From Tenodera sinensis (taxonomy: Eukaryota > Arthropoda > Insecta > Mantodea > Mantidae): a stretch of DNA of 64,000 nt. The translations under genes and the position numbers were made by a program. The notes under the pieces were generated by a model, which saw only the letters and a list, made by a program, of their open reading frames with translations, was not told the origin of the DNA and did no database searches. The DNA lies in assembly GCA_030765045.1 (NCBI GenBank), contig CM060967.1:164558751-164622750 (forward strand), written 5' to 3'. Positions 1 through 12,104 of this stretch are shown in pieces (the stretch's first letter is position 1; every line of letters starts with the position of its first letter).

Positions 1-440
1 TTGTGGGTTCGATTCCGGTAACCGACCTTCTTGACCTATGGTTTTTTCGTGGGTTTCCCCGGGTCGCCAGGAGAATACTGGGAAGGCAAATTACATCCTT
101 GTCTCTCCATTTCGTTTCATTAATAATTTCATCCATCCTTCATCCTCTTTGTTGTTTCAGGGACGCAAGTGTCAGCGAAGGCACTAGCTTGGCAGGAATG
201 AAATGCGCACAGCATCTCTCGTTGTCCGTGGGATCCGGATGGAAAACGGGGCGGCATTTAGAAGCATTGGACCCCGCACCGAGGTCCCCCTTGGTTGACT
301 CCGATACTTCGAGGTATCGTCAAACTTGGGAAACCTTAGGGATCTCTGCCAATGTTTGAGCCGTTAGTTTGGATGTGACCGCCCGGTGTCTCCTGTCACC
401 TCATCCTTCCTCCTAAATATGCCCCCTTGGGGCATATGTA
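1..440 (+). repeat. SINE-A copy, left end cut by window
   Basis: Starts inside a tRNA-like head: a B-box-like GGTTCGATTCC sits near position 7. The following body (GGTTTCCCCGGGTCGCCAGG, then an ATTTCGTTTCATTAATAATTTCATCC-like stretch) recurs at 36433-36690 and, more diverged, at 34765-35345. The open frame over this stretch is a by-product of the repeat. The 3' limit is uncertain. Confidence 0.65.
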
Positions 441-2002
441 CAATAAGCCTGCACTCCCTCCGTACCTCTTCTATTCCTATTCTTTGAATTGTAAAATATT
501 TAATTCTTTGCTGATTTTAATGCAAATGTTATCAAATTTTCGATGATAAATTATATTATATAAATTAATGAAAATTATCTCTTGATTGCTACATAATAAA
601 TTTATGTTCTAAGTTTCATTGCTCTATCTTCAATAATTCCTTTGAAAATCTGGAATTTGCGGAGAAAAATGTGTCTAGAGTAAACAGCACAAATAATATA
701 TCTATAGCTCACTAATCTTCTAACAGATCCTAACTTCTGTGAAGTCCTAAACATTCTAACTTCAACTACCAATAACGACATAGAAAGGGGCAAAATGCCT
801 CTAAACACAAAAATTGCCAATGTATAACCTTACATTTTTAATATAAATAATACGCAAAACGTAATAATTTTAATAGCATTTCTTCATCATCAAGCTGATT
901 TAAGAAAGAAAACAGACATAGTTTGCCTTAAAGCATGCAAAATAAAGCGCTCCTTCGCTGTTCACCAGGTACCACAAAGTGGCTATTCAAAAGTGATTAA
1001 ATGATAATGCATTCAATAGCATAATACCAGAAAGCATCTGCTACTGGTCCTTATATTTTATTTATCAATTCGGTGTTTAAATTGCAATAACGTCGTCGTT
1101 TCACTTATCTTGTACACATGGCAGGACGTGTATCATTTGTTTTCCATGCTACTTAGGAGGTCTTTACTTTCTTAATAATACGCTAACTTCCTTTTTCCAT
1201 TATACCAACAGTGGTAACGTGTCGGCCACGTATCTAGATGGTGCCAGCTGACATTATCGCGTTACAATTGTTCCGGCGTATCGCAAAGATGATCTGTAAC
1301 GCCAGAACGTGTGTACAAAAATGTGGCATGGTCTCGGTGAAATTCGAGGATGATTAGTTACTCCTGCTGAAAGGAGAGAGTGGCGCGAGTGCGGCCCGGT
1401 GTTTTAGTACCAGATCCACAGTTCAGGCTCCTGTTTCTAACGTAGCAGGTGGCCGGAGTTCGACAGTACGTGACAGATGCCTTCTGCATTCAACATACAA
1501 TGTATCTCGTGAAGTTTGCGAGAGCGACGGTTTTGGCATTAATGTCATATAAACGTTCTACACAGAAGGTTACCAGATTGCCCAGATAAAAAAGAATAGT
1601 ATATAAATATGGTCTCTTCTTTTAATAAAGAAATAACTACTTACGTTTAGATGCAGATGGAACGTGATGTTTGTGCTTCAATACACTAGATAATGTCCAC
1701 CTTCCCGCGCGGGCGGTACTGACGCGAATGTACAACGGCACAATTTGCATGCGGCTTCTTATTCGTTGTCAGTTCTTGCAATCATTTACCACTGTTTAGA
1801 ATGATCACCTCTAAATAATACAAAAGAAAACCTTTACACCACCTAACCTCTACATATTATCCACTTCACTCTTATTCAGTCACCGAAGAAACAAATTACA
1901 GCTATATTAGAACCAATCGCGAGTCGCTTGTTATTCGTAAACAATCGACAATGAATTTACGCCGGTGGAGCCATCGGTAGTTGGTACGCATCGTTGCTGA
2001 TT

Positions 2003-2004
<2 letters not shown>
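441..2004. other. No gene recognised
   Basis: AT-rich unique-looking DNA. A more GC-balanced patch lies around 1200-1760. No domain, splice pattern or repeat copy could be supported. Confidence 0.5.

Positions 2005-2041
<37 letters not shown>
2005..2041 (+). repeat. Poly-T tract
   Basis: An uninterrupted run of 37 T. It could be the poly-A tail of a minus-strand retroposon, but no body was recognised beside it. Confidence 0.9.
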
Positions 2042-2047
<6 letters not shown>

Positions 2048-2233
2048 CCTCGGCAGTTTAATGTTTATACGAGGATTAAGTGGTAAATGATACTTGGCAT
2101 TCAATTAGGTTAGTTAAAAGTATTATAATTTTTTGTTATGCAAAATAATTTTGAAATTTGAATGTTATTCTTATCTGAAAACCGGACAAATAGGTATCGT
2201 AAGAATGCTCTCAGGGACAGCGGCATATTTCCT

Positions 2234-3012
2234 CATGTGTTGCACTCACATGTCTTTCCCTACTCTTCCACAAGCTATTCTCACAAACGGTTATTCCTCT
2301 ATCTACTTCGTGTTAATGAGATAAACACTTCCATAAATTTCTTATTGCTAACTTTTTTGTAGGTTAAAGGGAAACATGGGAATACACTAGGCTTTAAGCA
2401 ATAGTCAAATGTTTTAGGAGCTGGTGGTTTTGTGATGGCTCTGAAATTTCGGTCTCTTTGCACACCCAAGGGATTAAAATATGAAAAAGATCTCCTATTT
2501 GAGAAAAGTAGAAGTATTGCAAAATTCAGACAAATAACGAGGAATATCTCGGAAATTGTTCACTCCAAAAAATGCATCAGACATAAATAATGTGTTTTAA
2601 CGAGATCTGCCTTTTTTGTGCAGTAAGGTTTTATCTATCTCTTACGTTTAGCACATATGCAAAAGTTACCCATAGTGCAGAGGGTTTCTGAGTAAACTCC
2701 CGAAAAATTCAAGATATACATTTCACTTTTTATTAACATATCTTAAACATATGGTATTTTGATCAAAATCATTAAAACCATTTATGACAAAATTTGGTCT
2801 GATATTTTCTTGAAAATTTTGTGTCACATCCTTGGAAGATACTAAACTTAAAGTATGGTATTTAATCGACTTTTCGTGTTTTAGTTATACTGTACACGGA
2901 TGAACGAACACACACGGGAAAAAATACGTTTTTTTTTTAGATTCAAGGGTTCTAATAACTTGTACTTGCAGTGAAATCCCATACTACTGTAGATAGAAGA
3001 GAAAGTAAAAAG
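2234..3012 (+). mobile_element. F12 element, diverged copy
   Basis: Begins with the family head (TGTGTTGCACTCACATG, then a diverged CTTTCCCTACT) and ends with AGAGAAAGTAAAAAG. It shares the internal order of the family: a CGAGATCTRC-like block, CAAAAGTTACCC, CTTGAAAATTTTGTG, then ACTTTTCGTTTTTGAG-like sequence before the microsatellite zone. Here the CA zone is reduced to a short ACACACGG. Short frames at 2133-2362 lie inside or across its edge and are not genes. Confidence 0.7.
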
Positions 3013-3494
3013 GGAAGAATCCTATGTCTGGTAAGCCTATCCGTATATCTATACATTTAAAGAGAAAACATTCGTTCTCTTGATATATCCACAGTAGACC
3101 AATATGGGATCGAAGATTTGTGACGATTCAGAATAAACCCTTGTGGCAAACTTACAGCATAGTTGCCGTTTTATGCACATTTTTGGGGCTATAGGTACTC
3201 TGAAGCCACCTTATGCGATAGCGAGGAGGGTGAATTTGCCTCCAGCTACTTTTCGTCTAGCTATGATGCATTCATGGGACTTGAAAACAAACCTCTCTAA
3301 TGCTTGAGGTAAACAACGGCGAGAGGCAGTCCCTAGTACTTGGCCGCAGTGAATGCTCTTATTCACCCCAGACCGCAACACTCAGCCTAAGAGTAGAAAA
3401 ATGTCCCATCTTTTCTTTATTTTATAACTTTAAAAGTGCACTAATGGAGATGTTTAATGATTTCATTACAATGTGCTACATTTTCACTATTATT
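3013..3494. other. No gene recognised
   Basis: Unique-looking AT-rich sequence between two F12 pieces. Nothing could be assigned. Confidence 0.5.
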
Positions 3495-3577
3495 ACTTTC
3501 TCTAATATGTTAAGTAGGGAAGTGCCGTATTCCAGCCAAAAGTTCGATATCGAGCCTTCACAAGAAATTCAGTTTTG
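3495..3577 (-). mobile_element. F12 3'-end fragment
   Basis: Reverse-strand match to the family's 3' end: TTTCTCTAATATGTTAAGTAGGGAAGT followed by a diverged ATTCCACCCAAAAATTCGAT. Only about 80 bp is recognisable. Confidence 0.5.
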
Positions 3578-4424
3578 AAACAATGCACAATACACCTACA
3601 GCAGAGAAGTAATTTAAAAGTGAATTACCACTGTGCAATACGTGACCATCCCTGTACTCCAATACTCAGTGTCTTTTAGAACTAAACTTGTATCTTTCAA
3701 TAATACAGTTCGCCCCTTTCGCTTAACGTATAGATAGATTTTGTCACGACCAGGGGCGTGTATTCCATGGGAGCAAGGGAAGCTAATAATACATAAATTT
3801 CTACATTTTCATTGAGGTCGCCCTTGCGAAAAATAAAGCAATACAATTTTCAAACAGCGCGAGAGACTTGACATACAGGAGGCACTTTTGTAAGTAGTTT
3901 TCTAGAGCTCCAGAAGATGGCATGGAGTGATTGCTGGTGCTCGATATTTAGATACACTGTCGATATAATCTCGTTTTGCGAAGCAAGGTACTTCTTGCTA
4001 ATTAACTCCTTGTGGGTAATCCAGGTTACTGCTTGTTGGAGGTTAGAAAACAAAATCAACAGAATTTATGTTTTCTTTATAAATAACAATAGCATTTTAC
4101 TATTACTTAATGTGCACTGATGTTTCTAATGGAATGTTTCTTCGACAAGTTTCATTTCTAAAGACAGAGTTGAACATGTTTTAATAATTAGGGACAGCAT
4201 TTACTGGAGGCAATTCTGAAACTGCAAACTGCTTGTGTAAGTACATTAATACAGCGGAGAGCAGTGACATGTGAAGTGAAGAATGTTGTGCTAGGTTGTG
4301 TGTGAAATTCTACTCTTATTCTACCTGCATAAAGAAGAAAGAAATCATCGAAAATGGCATCAGAAAACAAAACTTATCTGTGATATTTTAAGAAAGACGC
4401 CAACGGCGTAGAATGTGTTACATG
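3578..4424. other. No gene recognised
   Basis: Short overlapping frames occur on both strands, but none carries a recognisable domain. AT-rich intergenic DNA. Confidence 0.5.
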
Positions 4425-5096
4425 ACTTTCTCTACTCTTGTACTAACTATTATTACAAACTATTATTCTTCTATCTTCTTCGTGTTAACTGAGATAAACA
4501 TTTGCAGAAATTATTTTATTGCTTGTTTTCTTGTACGTTCAACGGGAATATGGGAATACAGTAGGCTTTGAGTGATAGTCAAATCCTTTAAAGCTTTCAA
4601 ATTCCGTTCTCTTTGCACAGTTAACACAAAACAATTGAATAACGATGATCCATTTGACAGAAGTATAAGTTCTCCAAAACTCAGACAAATAGCGAGGCAT
4701 ATCTCCGAAATGGTTCACTCTACAAAAAAAAATATTTAGAGATAAATTGTGTATTTTAGCAATATCTATATTTCTTGTATAGTAAGATTTGGTCTATCTC
4801 CTACCGTTTACCAGTTATGCAAAAGTCATTCAGAGTAAATACGACTACAGGTGCTATAGTCAGAAAATTCAAAATATACATTTAATTTGTCATAAAAAGA
4901 TCTGAAACATATGGCATTTTAATCAAAATCGTTAGAGCCATTTTCAATAAAATAAAAACTTTCGAAACATTTTCCATGTAAAGAGTAGTTTAGGGTGTAG
5001 CAGTTTTCTTCAAAATCATCGTGTCGCATCCTTGAAAGACATTAAGCTTAAATACCAACTTTGGTTTTTAATCGACTGTAGTTTTTGAGTTATGCT

Positions 5097-5163
<67 letters not shown>

Positions 5164-5283
5164 CCTTTTTTCTGAAAATGCTTTTTTTATTATTCAGGAG
5201 GCCTCAAAGCATATATTTCGGCTGAAATCTTGACATCGAATTTTTAGGTGGAATACAGTACTTCCTCTACTTTACTACATGTG
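4425..5283 (+). mobile_element. F12 element, nearly complete copy
   Basis: Starts with ACTTTCTCTACT at 4425 and keeps the full internal order of the family. This includes the block ending in ACATTAAGCTTAAATACC and the ATCGACTGTAGTTTTTGAG segment before the microsatellite. The 3' arm fades at TTTACTACATG, so the terminal AGTAGAGAAAGT is lost. The AC run at 5099-5160 is internal to the element. Confidence 0.75.
5099..5160 (+). repeat. (AC)n microsatellite inside F12
   Basis: About 31 uninterrupted AC units. It sits where other F12 copies have CA or TGTC repeats, so the expansion seed belongs to the element. Confidence 0.95.
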
Positions 5284-6114
5284 GTTACAAAAAAAGGCCG
5301 AAGTCTTGCTCATCAGCAAGTAGTAGAAATAGTAAAAATAGAACCAAGTTACTTTGTTGGCCATGTCTACACTTCTCGACGATATTACTTGCAGGCCACT
5401 GGTCCTGACTGAGAACAAGACTGAACGTGATAGAAGTGTGGTCTCCAACACTGCAGGCTTCCAGCTGCATACCATTGTTCAATCAAAGAGGTTTTTTAAT
5501 TTGTAACGAGTGTTTGTACATGTTTCCTGATCCATTAAGCTTGAGTTCTTAGAAAACAGTGAAAACTCCGAGCTATCTGATCAAAGAATGCATGGTGATG
5601 GAAACAAAGCGAGAAATGACATCTGTTACAACACAATACTGCATTAATATGTATGATGCCTTAGCATTTTAACTCAACGTTTTCCAATCCTTTGGACAAC
5701 ATCTGCTTTGTTGAAGCATTATATTCGCTAATATTAATAATACTGCATTTCCGATTTCCTTTGTTTTGTGGCATTGTTTTTGTTCTTTTTATGTTCCATT
5801 TATTGCCACCTTTACCATCTAAGGTTATATCGACGGTTTTTTAACTTTGGAATAATTGTTCATCATTAGCAATCGTGTTCACTCACTTACAGTGGTGTTA
5901 ATCTTGGGCTTTGTATTACACGCATCCTTCATTGGCTTGAGTAGAATTCATTGCCATTCCGCTTCCATCCAGTACGAATCCAGTCATATCTAACTTTAGC
6001 CATCAGAGACATGAAAACATCTCCACGTGAAGTAAATCACGTGATAGGGTTTGGTTCCGCTTTACTGTTGTTAACACTTTAGTAACGATGTCTAAAAAAG
6101 AAATTGGACATAGT
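5284..6114. other. No gene recognised
   Basis: AT-rich sequence with short frames only. Nothing assignable before the LINE remnant that follows. Confidence 0.5.
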
Positions 6115-7355
6115 TCAGTGTTAGCAAACAGAAAGAGACCATTGTTGCTATATGCAGGCGGCTCAATAGTAGGAGCTATAACAGTTATAGGCCTACAAAG
6201 AGCAATAGATGAAGTGTAAGAGTTTTGTGAAAGCTGGGGCATAAGAATAAGCATAAATACATCAAAAGTAATAGCTTTTGAAAGAGAAAAAAACTAAAAA
6301 GAGAAGAAACTGATATCTAGATGGGAATAACATAGAAGTGATAAAAGGATTTGATTACCTGGGTTTCAGATTGAGCAATTATGGGGAATAAGGGACTCAT
6401 AGTAGAAAGGTGCTATGTTAATCTTAAGAATGTGTAAATATAATTTAGAAATGTCAACAAATGGCTAGAATAGATATATGAGGCGAGTGTAGAAGCAAAG
6501 CTTTAGGCCATTTTGTAAGGAAGTGCTGGGACTACTCCAATCAGCACCGAGGGAAGTGGCAATGGTGGAACTGGGAACAACAAGAAGAAACGGGGCAGTA
6601 ACGGAAATATTGCTGAAATTCTAATGGAGGATGAGAAGACGTCAAAGAGAGGTATGATGCAGCAAAGATATACGAAAAACATAAACAGATGGTGGGCAGG
6701 GGAGAAGCAAAATTGGACAAAATAGAGATGGGAGATAGGTATATAGAGAAAAGAGGAAGGAAATGAAGAAGGTTTCTGGAAGAAGGTGAGAACTAGAGTG
6801 GAGGACATAGGTAAACAGGAGATATCGGCTAATTTGAAAAACAAAAAATCACTCACATTTTATTGAGAAATAAAAGAGAATGGGGTAGGCAGAAATATAG
6901 CAATAAAGGAGAAATGGAGGAAATGGCATGGATGAGAACATGTTTCATACATCTAAAGGATCTAAGAGAAGCAGAGAAAGGGGTACGTGAAATATGCGGG
7001 GAAGAAGAAACCACTGAATATTACTGACAGGATGTAAATGTAGAAAACAAATATGGGAAAGAAAACTAGATAACATTAGTAAAGGTGTAGTGGCAAAAAA
7101 AATGCTGGCAGGAAATAAAGAAGAGAAAAACAAAAGTACGGGATATTTCCTAAGAAAGGCAAAAGAAAAATGGAAAAGAAAATGAAAAGAAAAGGGGAAG
7201 AAAAAAGAGAAGAGGGAAGCCAGGAGTTACGAGGAGAGCTCTCGAGAATCCGGAAGGCCAGAGTTAGGTAACAGAGAGGTCAAAGCGAAAGAAGAAAGCA
7301 AATATGTAAAAGTATCTATCTGACAAGGAATGTACAAATAAATGTTATCTATCTA
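6115..7355 (+). pseudogene. Decayed non-LTR retrotransposon (LINE) pol
   Basis: Conceptual reading of the + strand gives a reverse-transcriptase C-terminal half broken by many stops and frameshifts. The catalytic YADD box appears as YAGG (6151-6162). It is followed by GLQRAIDEV and, after a stop, FCESWGIRISINTSKVIAFE. A later piece reads GFDYLGFRLSNYG, the usual region after the palm domain. Near 6990-7015, EICGEEETTEYY resembles the Cys-rich motif downstream of the RT in many LINEs, with a cysteine lost. The end, near AATAAATGTTATCTATC, looks like a LINE 3' terminus. Both catalytic aspartates are gone, so it is inactive. The clade cannot be fixed by eye. The minus-strand open frames here are shadows. 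Confidence 0.75.
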
Positions 7356-7448
7356 GTAGCGATGTCAGTCTAATTATAAGATGGACTATACAAAGTAATC
7401 AGTTGAGTGTTTTGTGCTGGCAGCTGTGGAACCAAATGGTGATATCGA

Positions 7449-7590
7449 ATGTTTTAACACACACACACACTAAAATGCCGTTTTATCAAGGGGGTCTCAA
7501 AACACATTATATTTCCGGTGAATTCTGCATATCGAATTTTTAGGTGGAATACAACACCTCCCCTGCTTAGCACACGTAATAGAGAAATGC
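7449..7590 (+). mobile_element. F12 3'-end fragment
   Basis: A short AC run, then GGGGGTCTCAAAACACATTA, the TTTCCGGTGAA block, TCGAATTTTTAGGTGGAATAC, and a terminal GTAATAGAGAAA. This matches the last 140 bp of the other copies. Confidence 0.65.
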
Positions 7591-8499
7591 CGGCTCCAAC
7601 TGGAATAAAACCGGGGATCTCTGGGTTGAGAAGTCCAAACACGGACTGTACGATGACAGGGGTGGTCTCTATATGTATATCGTTTCATTGACCCAATTAG
7701 CAGATGACACGTCTCCACCATGTCAATATGGAAATAAGGTTGCCAATAGGGAAAAGATGAAGGTCGCGTTCGAACATTGACCCTTGCGCCCTAGGGATGA
7801 TGCAGAGCGGGCGGGCAACAGGTTTCAGTGAGTCCGAGCATCCACCTGCTGCCACTAGGCCAGGCCAGCCAATATACAGAATATTTTAATACCAAGCTGT
7901 CACCCACTTTCCGTGGCAGATGGGACCTTAATTACACGGGAGGGGATATGATCAGATAATACAAAGATTGCTGCCAACTACCACCGGAAGTGAACGGCTG
8001 GAAAAAAATCAGAGTGGCAATTCAAACGTTCCGGAACATCTTTTTTACACACCACATATATAACCGGTTAGTGTATAATTAGGTAGGTCAATACTGAGGC
8101 ATATGTTTTACAGTTCTCACATCTGGTGGAGACAAAAAATAGTAAGGAAGGTCGTATGTGGAGCAGTTTCACGTGCCCGAGTAAATAAAAAAAGAGAAAA
8201 GGATAAAATCGAAAGTGAAGTTAGGAGCCCATTTCTGCTGAAATGCAAATTGCCTGCTTTATAACAATCTGCCCTAGAAAAACATCACTTCATGAATACA
8301 TCAGGTTTAATGTTACCAGGACTGTAATTTGAAATCTTTAACTTGCTGGACAGATGCTTAGAGTTCTGACTAATGAGGCAATAAGATTTTCAGAGCAACA
8401 ATTATGGACGCAGAAACTGGTGTACAGAATGTCAATCGACTGTTTGTCATTACTAGAGTTCGGATTTTTGTCTTGTTATATTTTTATCCTGGCTTAATT
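7591..8499. other. Mostly unassigned; possible degraded SINE
   Basis: Around 7765-7880 a GC-richer patch contains GTTCGAACATTGACCC, which on the minus strand resembles a tRNA-type B-box region. The rest is AT-rich with no recognisable coding. Low confidence for the SINE reading. Confidence 0.3.
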
Positions 8500-9240
8500 G
8501 CCGGTGTCTCATGACCCAACCTTTTTTGACCAAACTTTCTGTATCCAATGGAATTGTATACAAAAAAAAAACAGTGTCCGTAACACTGTGATTCATGTTG
8601 GTCCAATACAAATGACAGTTCACGTAGCAAGCGTGAGAAATAAACATGGCGGACGCCAATATTAATTTAGCGATTGCTAAACAAGGCCACGGGCCAAAGT
8701 ATATTGGGTCTACTATTGAGGTTAGAGGACCCGGAAAACTATCGCAATTTTCTACAAATTATCGAAGATTTATTTCTCAACCTTTTACATCGTGTTGAAG
8801 GCAAAATTACACATCAGGACACAAATATGAGACAATCGCGAAAGAGATAAGGAACAATTGTAATGGTTTTAATCTTAGTATGGATGGACAGGACATTTGA
8901 ACCCTTTTCATAACATAAAATGTAAACATGCTGATAACTGAATTTCTTATTATTTATGTAATAATCACCTCCATAATATATGTATGGTCACGAAAATCGT
9001 TAATGAATCTTCCGGCAAAAATTAAACGTTTTTTCATTAAAATACCCATCACATTAAAAGAGCCACAAACAGTACATATACAACAGCTGACTGTGACTGT
9101 ATGTTGCGTGTGCAGTCCGCCATATTGTTACGTTACATACGCTGATTGGCTATTTTCAAGTTGCTGGATGAAAAAATTAGATGCAACTCAATCGTATTGT
9201 ATACAAACAGGTTGGATACAAAAAATAGGATAGAAATTGT
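8500..9240 (+). mobile_element. PIF/Harbinger-like remnant with inverted flanks
   Basis: Imperfect inverted similarity links the two sides. The left has TGTATCCAATGG, TTGTATACAA and CCAATACAAATG near AACATGGCGGACGCC (8642-8656). The right, read on the minus strand from about 9230 to 9110, has TGTATCCAACC, TTGTATACAA, GCCAATCAGCG and ATATGGCGGACTGC. Between them lies a fragment resembling a Harbinger transposase N-terminus. This fits a deletion derivative of about 0.74 kb. Exact ends and target duplication could not be fixed. Confidence 0.5.
8719..8850 (+). pseudogene. PIF/Harbinger transposase N-terminal fragment
   Basis: The frame from 8719 to the TAA at 8848 reads RLEDPENYRNFLQIIEDLF, then LLHRVEGKITHQDTNMRQSR. 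In PIF/Harbinger transposases and HARBI1-like proteins, an acidic E-D..YRNFLRM segment followed by F..LL..V...I...DT.MR.AI is typical of the region before the catalytic domain. Both halves are visible here in one frame. An upstream ATG (8646, MADANINLAIAK) is in another frame, so at least one frameshift separates the start from this fragment. It stops soon after the DTNMR motif, and no DDE domain was found. It cannot be functional. Confidence 0.65.
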
Positions 9241-9629
9241 ATGCAACTCTCGATGTCTCACGATGCACTTTTATTGTACACAATGCTTTGGGGCACAAAG
9301 TTGGACCGTGGGATATCAGCATTAAACTCATGGCCATCGGCAGAAAATGAATAATCAATAAATGGCCATCTGAAACTCATGGCCTTTATCGGTAATTGTG
9401 TAAGAAATACACAGCCATATCAAAATCATGGCCTTCTTCAAAAACATTGATTATATAAGACTTGAAGCTTCTAGGGCATGATAGCTGTTGTCCCTTCCTT
9501 TTAAGTATTCCTGTCCAAGATGTGCTCAGCCGCAGGCCGTTGTTCCAATTCAAATTATTTGGCCCTAATTTAATTCCAATTGTCTAATTTCAATTCTTTA
9601 AGATTCACCTTTCATCTTGGTTGACTATT
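9241..9629. other. No gene; scattered ATGGCC words
   Basis: Around 9325-9460 the words ATGGCCATC, AATGGCCATCTG, CATGGCCTTTATC and CATGGCCTTCTTC recur at irregular spacing, perhaps a decayed local duplication. Nothing else was recognised. Confidence 0.35.
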
Positions 9630-9960
9630 TCAGGGTTGGAGGTGTCGACGGGAGTTTCGGCGTACATGGCAGGAAATTTGCTCCCTGTAAAGCCTCATTC
9701 TCAGGATCGGGGGAAGTCTCCGAGTTCGGGCTCCCCCAGGAAGTGTGCAATTTGTAGCTTTTAGGGTTTCTGCCGTCCACTGATATCTCTCCTCAGGTTC
9801 GACCACCTTTAGTATCTTCTCATGTCATCCCTCCTTTCTGGGGGGCCCCGTCATGAGCATAGGCACAAAAGCTCTTCTCTTCTATAAGTTGAGGTGCTAT
9901 GTCTCCCCTCCAAACCTTGTCACAGAGTCAAAACTGGAGAAAACACCACGGTGTCGCTTA
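9630..9960 (+). repeat. SINE-A 3' body
   Basis: Shares GGGAGTTTCGRCRTRYATGG, a GGRGGTCTC-type segment and the tail CTCCAAACCTT with the copy at 34765-35345. The tRNA-like head is not present here, so it is a 5'-truncated copy. Confidence 0.55.
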
Positions 9961-10647
9961 ATTCTTCAGTTATTGGGAACCAGTTCATACGGTATAAAAT
10001 GTGGACAATACAGAATATCAAAGTATCCATCAGCGCTAGTTTAATTTCAAAAATGATAAAATCACTAATTCATATAACTGTGTTCCATTTTAAGTATAAT
10101 GCCACCAGCAAAATTTGTAAACACAGCTGTAATATATCGAGTGGAGGAACAAGAAGTAATAAGGTTAGACGAAAATATCCTTTTAAAACGTTGATATGGG
10201 TTACCAGCTATAAACTACCACGTCGTGAAAATAGTGTGTGTTATAACAAAGACTTTAATTCTCATAAATTACGAACAAAAGGAAAACGAATTTAAGTATA
10301 TGGTTTCATTAATCATACTTAGAATATTCACTGCAAGCGTTGTCAATTCAGTGGCAGCCCCTACTTTGACCACTTCGTTATATTAAATTTATTGGAAACT
10401 TGCTCGGTGAGTTTGTACACTCGGGTCTCAACAAAATTATGTCATCTGCTCACTGTTACCTACTTAGTTTACTCGCCATAAAAGATTAGTAATAAAAAAT
10501 GATTCTGCTACCTAAACAGAGCTGCTAATTACTGAATGCTGTTGTATGAAGCAATAACTTCACGACAGAGTCGAAGGTGCTCTGATGAGTTCCGGAATCA
10601 CGTTTACACTTACAGTTAAAAAAATCTTCTAGTTGCTCTCACACAAT
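9961..10647. other. No gene recognised
   Basis: A 133-codon open frame (9894-10295, +) spans the repeat edge and AT-rich sequence. It has no recognisable domain and low-complexity codon content, so I do not call it a gene. Confidence 0.45.
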
Positions 10648-11328
10648 TTTCTCTCCTCTTGGACAAACTATTAGCTTACCACTCAATCTGCTTCATGATA
10701 ATTGAGATACAAATTTGCAGAAATTATCTTATTGCTAATTTTCTTAGAGGTGCAAGGAGAAACGGGGACTTCAAGTAATAGACAGATGTTTTAATGCTGG
10801 TCGCTATATGATGACTTTGACAGCTCTCTTTTCATAATCAGGAGATAAAAAGCATTAATAAGACCTCCCATTTGAGATACGCGTAAGCAAGGCTAAATTC
10901 AGACTCGATATGGTTCACTCCACCAAAAAAAAAAAAGCATCAGACATAAATTGAGATCTACATTTTTTGTGTGGTAAGATTTTGTCCATCCCTTATGGCT
11001 TACGAGTTATGCTAAACTTTCCCAGACTTTAGAGTGCTTCTGAGGACATTCCCACAAAATTTAAACTATACGTTTCATTTGTCATAAATGTGAAAATATA
11101 AAAACATGTATGGTATTTTAATAAAAATAATTAGAACCACTTTTAAGAAAATAAACATTTTCGAAAACTGTTTCATATAAAGGGTGGTCTAGAATGGCAA
11201 GAGTTTCTTTAAAATCTTTGTGTCGCATCCTTAGTAGATAATGAGCTCAAATCCAAGTTTGGTATTTAACTGACTTTTCGTTTTTGAGTTTTGGTATTCA
11301 CAAATGTACACACGGACAAATGCGCACG

Positions 11329-11390
<62 letters not shown>

Positions 11391-11504
11391 CCTTTTCAGA
11401 TTCAGGGATCTCGAAACATGTATTTTTCGTGCAATTTCAATATCTAATTTTTGGATGAAATCTAATATTTCCATAAGTTACTGTAAGTACATAGTAGAGA
11501 AAGT
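10648..11504 (+). mobile_element. F12 element with CA microsatellite
   Basis: The diverged head (TCTCTCCTCTTGGACAAAC) lacks a clean terminal repeat, but the tail ends in a perfect AGTAGAGAAAGT at 11493-11504. Internal family blocks are present in order, including the TGTGTCGCATCCTT block and TTTCGTTTTTGAG before the CA run at 11332-11388. The frame 11284-11793 is generated by the microsatellite plus flanks and is not a gene. Confidence 0.75.
11332..11388 (+). repeat. (CA)n microsatellite inside F12
   Basis: About 28 CA units at the expected internal position of the family. Confidence 0.95.
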
Positions 11505-11762
11505 AATAAGAGAAAGTAAATCAAAAGTTGGTTTACATGAAGTCAGTTTCAAATTTGAAATGATAAAGGGTATCCACGAGATGCAAGGGGCGAAAGGGAA
11601 GGCAAAAATGTCGAAAGGGACAGCCTCTGTGCTTCTTGCTTTAGACAGGCGGTTACCTGCATTTGTTTGTACAAATGTTTCTCCTAAGGACATTTTCCAC
11701 TTGTCATGCCTTACTACCTCTCAGAGCCTGCCCCGTTGTCAGAGGGAATACGTCTGGTTATA

Positions 11763-12085
11763 TCAAGTGAGGTGGCTCCTCGGTAACGTGTGAGGCTCAC
11801 ATTCGTGAAGACCCAGGTTCGACTCCCGTCGACCGTCCGCATTGACCTTGAGTTTTTGTGGTATTCCCTAGTCGATAGGCGAATGTTTGAGGTCTCTCAT
11901 CTACCTACGATTTCCTTTCTCTCATTTCCGTTTCATTTCGTTTCCTTGTTATGTTTAAGATGTGGTTCTAGGATTCGTGGTGTGTGGCGGTGTCGAACAG
12001 ATGGCGCGGCTGCCTGCCGCAAGGAAAGAGCATTCGCCGTGGATATCAGAGGTCTGCATGCTTCATCGCTTGCTCTGGGCAGCTC
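11763..12085 (+). repeat. SINE-B copy
   Basis: tRNA-like head: GGTGGCTCCTCGGTAACGTG followed by GTGAGGCTCACATTCG and a B-box-like GGTTCGACTCC. Related heads are at 32653 (+) and, reversed, near 33353-33421. The 3' limit is approximate. Confidence 0.55.
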
Positions 12086-12104
12086 CAGTGAATTTTCTGC
12101 TAAA

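Noticed and set aside
6503..7133. Minus-strand frames of 62-117 codons (hydrophobic)
   Set aside because: Shadows of the purine-rich LINE remnant on the plus strand.
11284..11793. 169-codon frame with His-Thr repeats
   Set aside because: Produced by the CA microsatellite of an F12 copy and flanking repeat; not conserved between copies.
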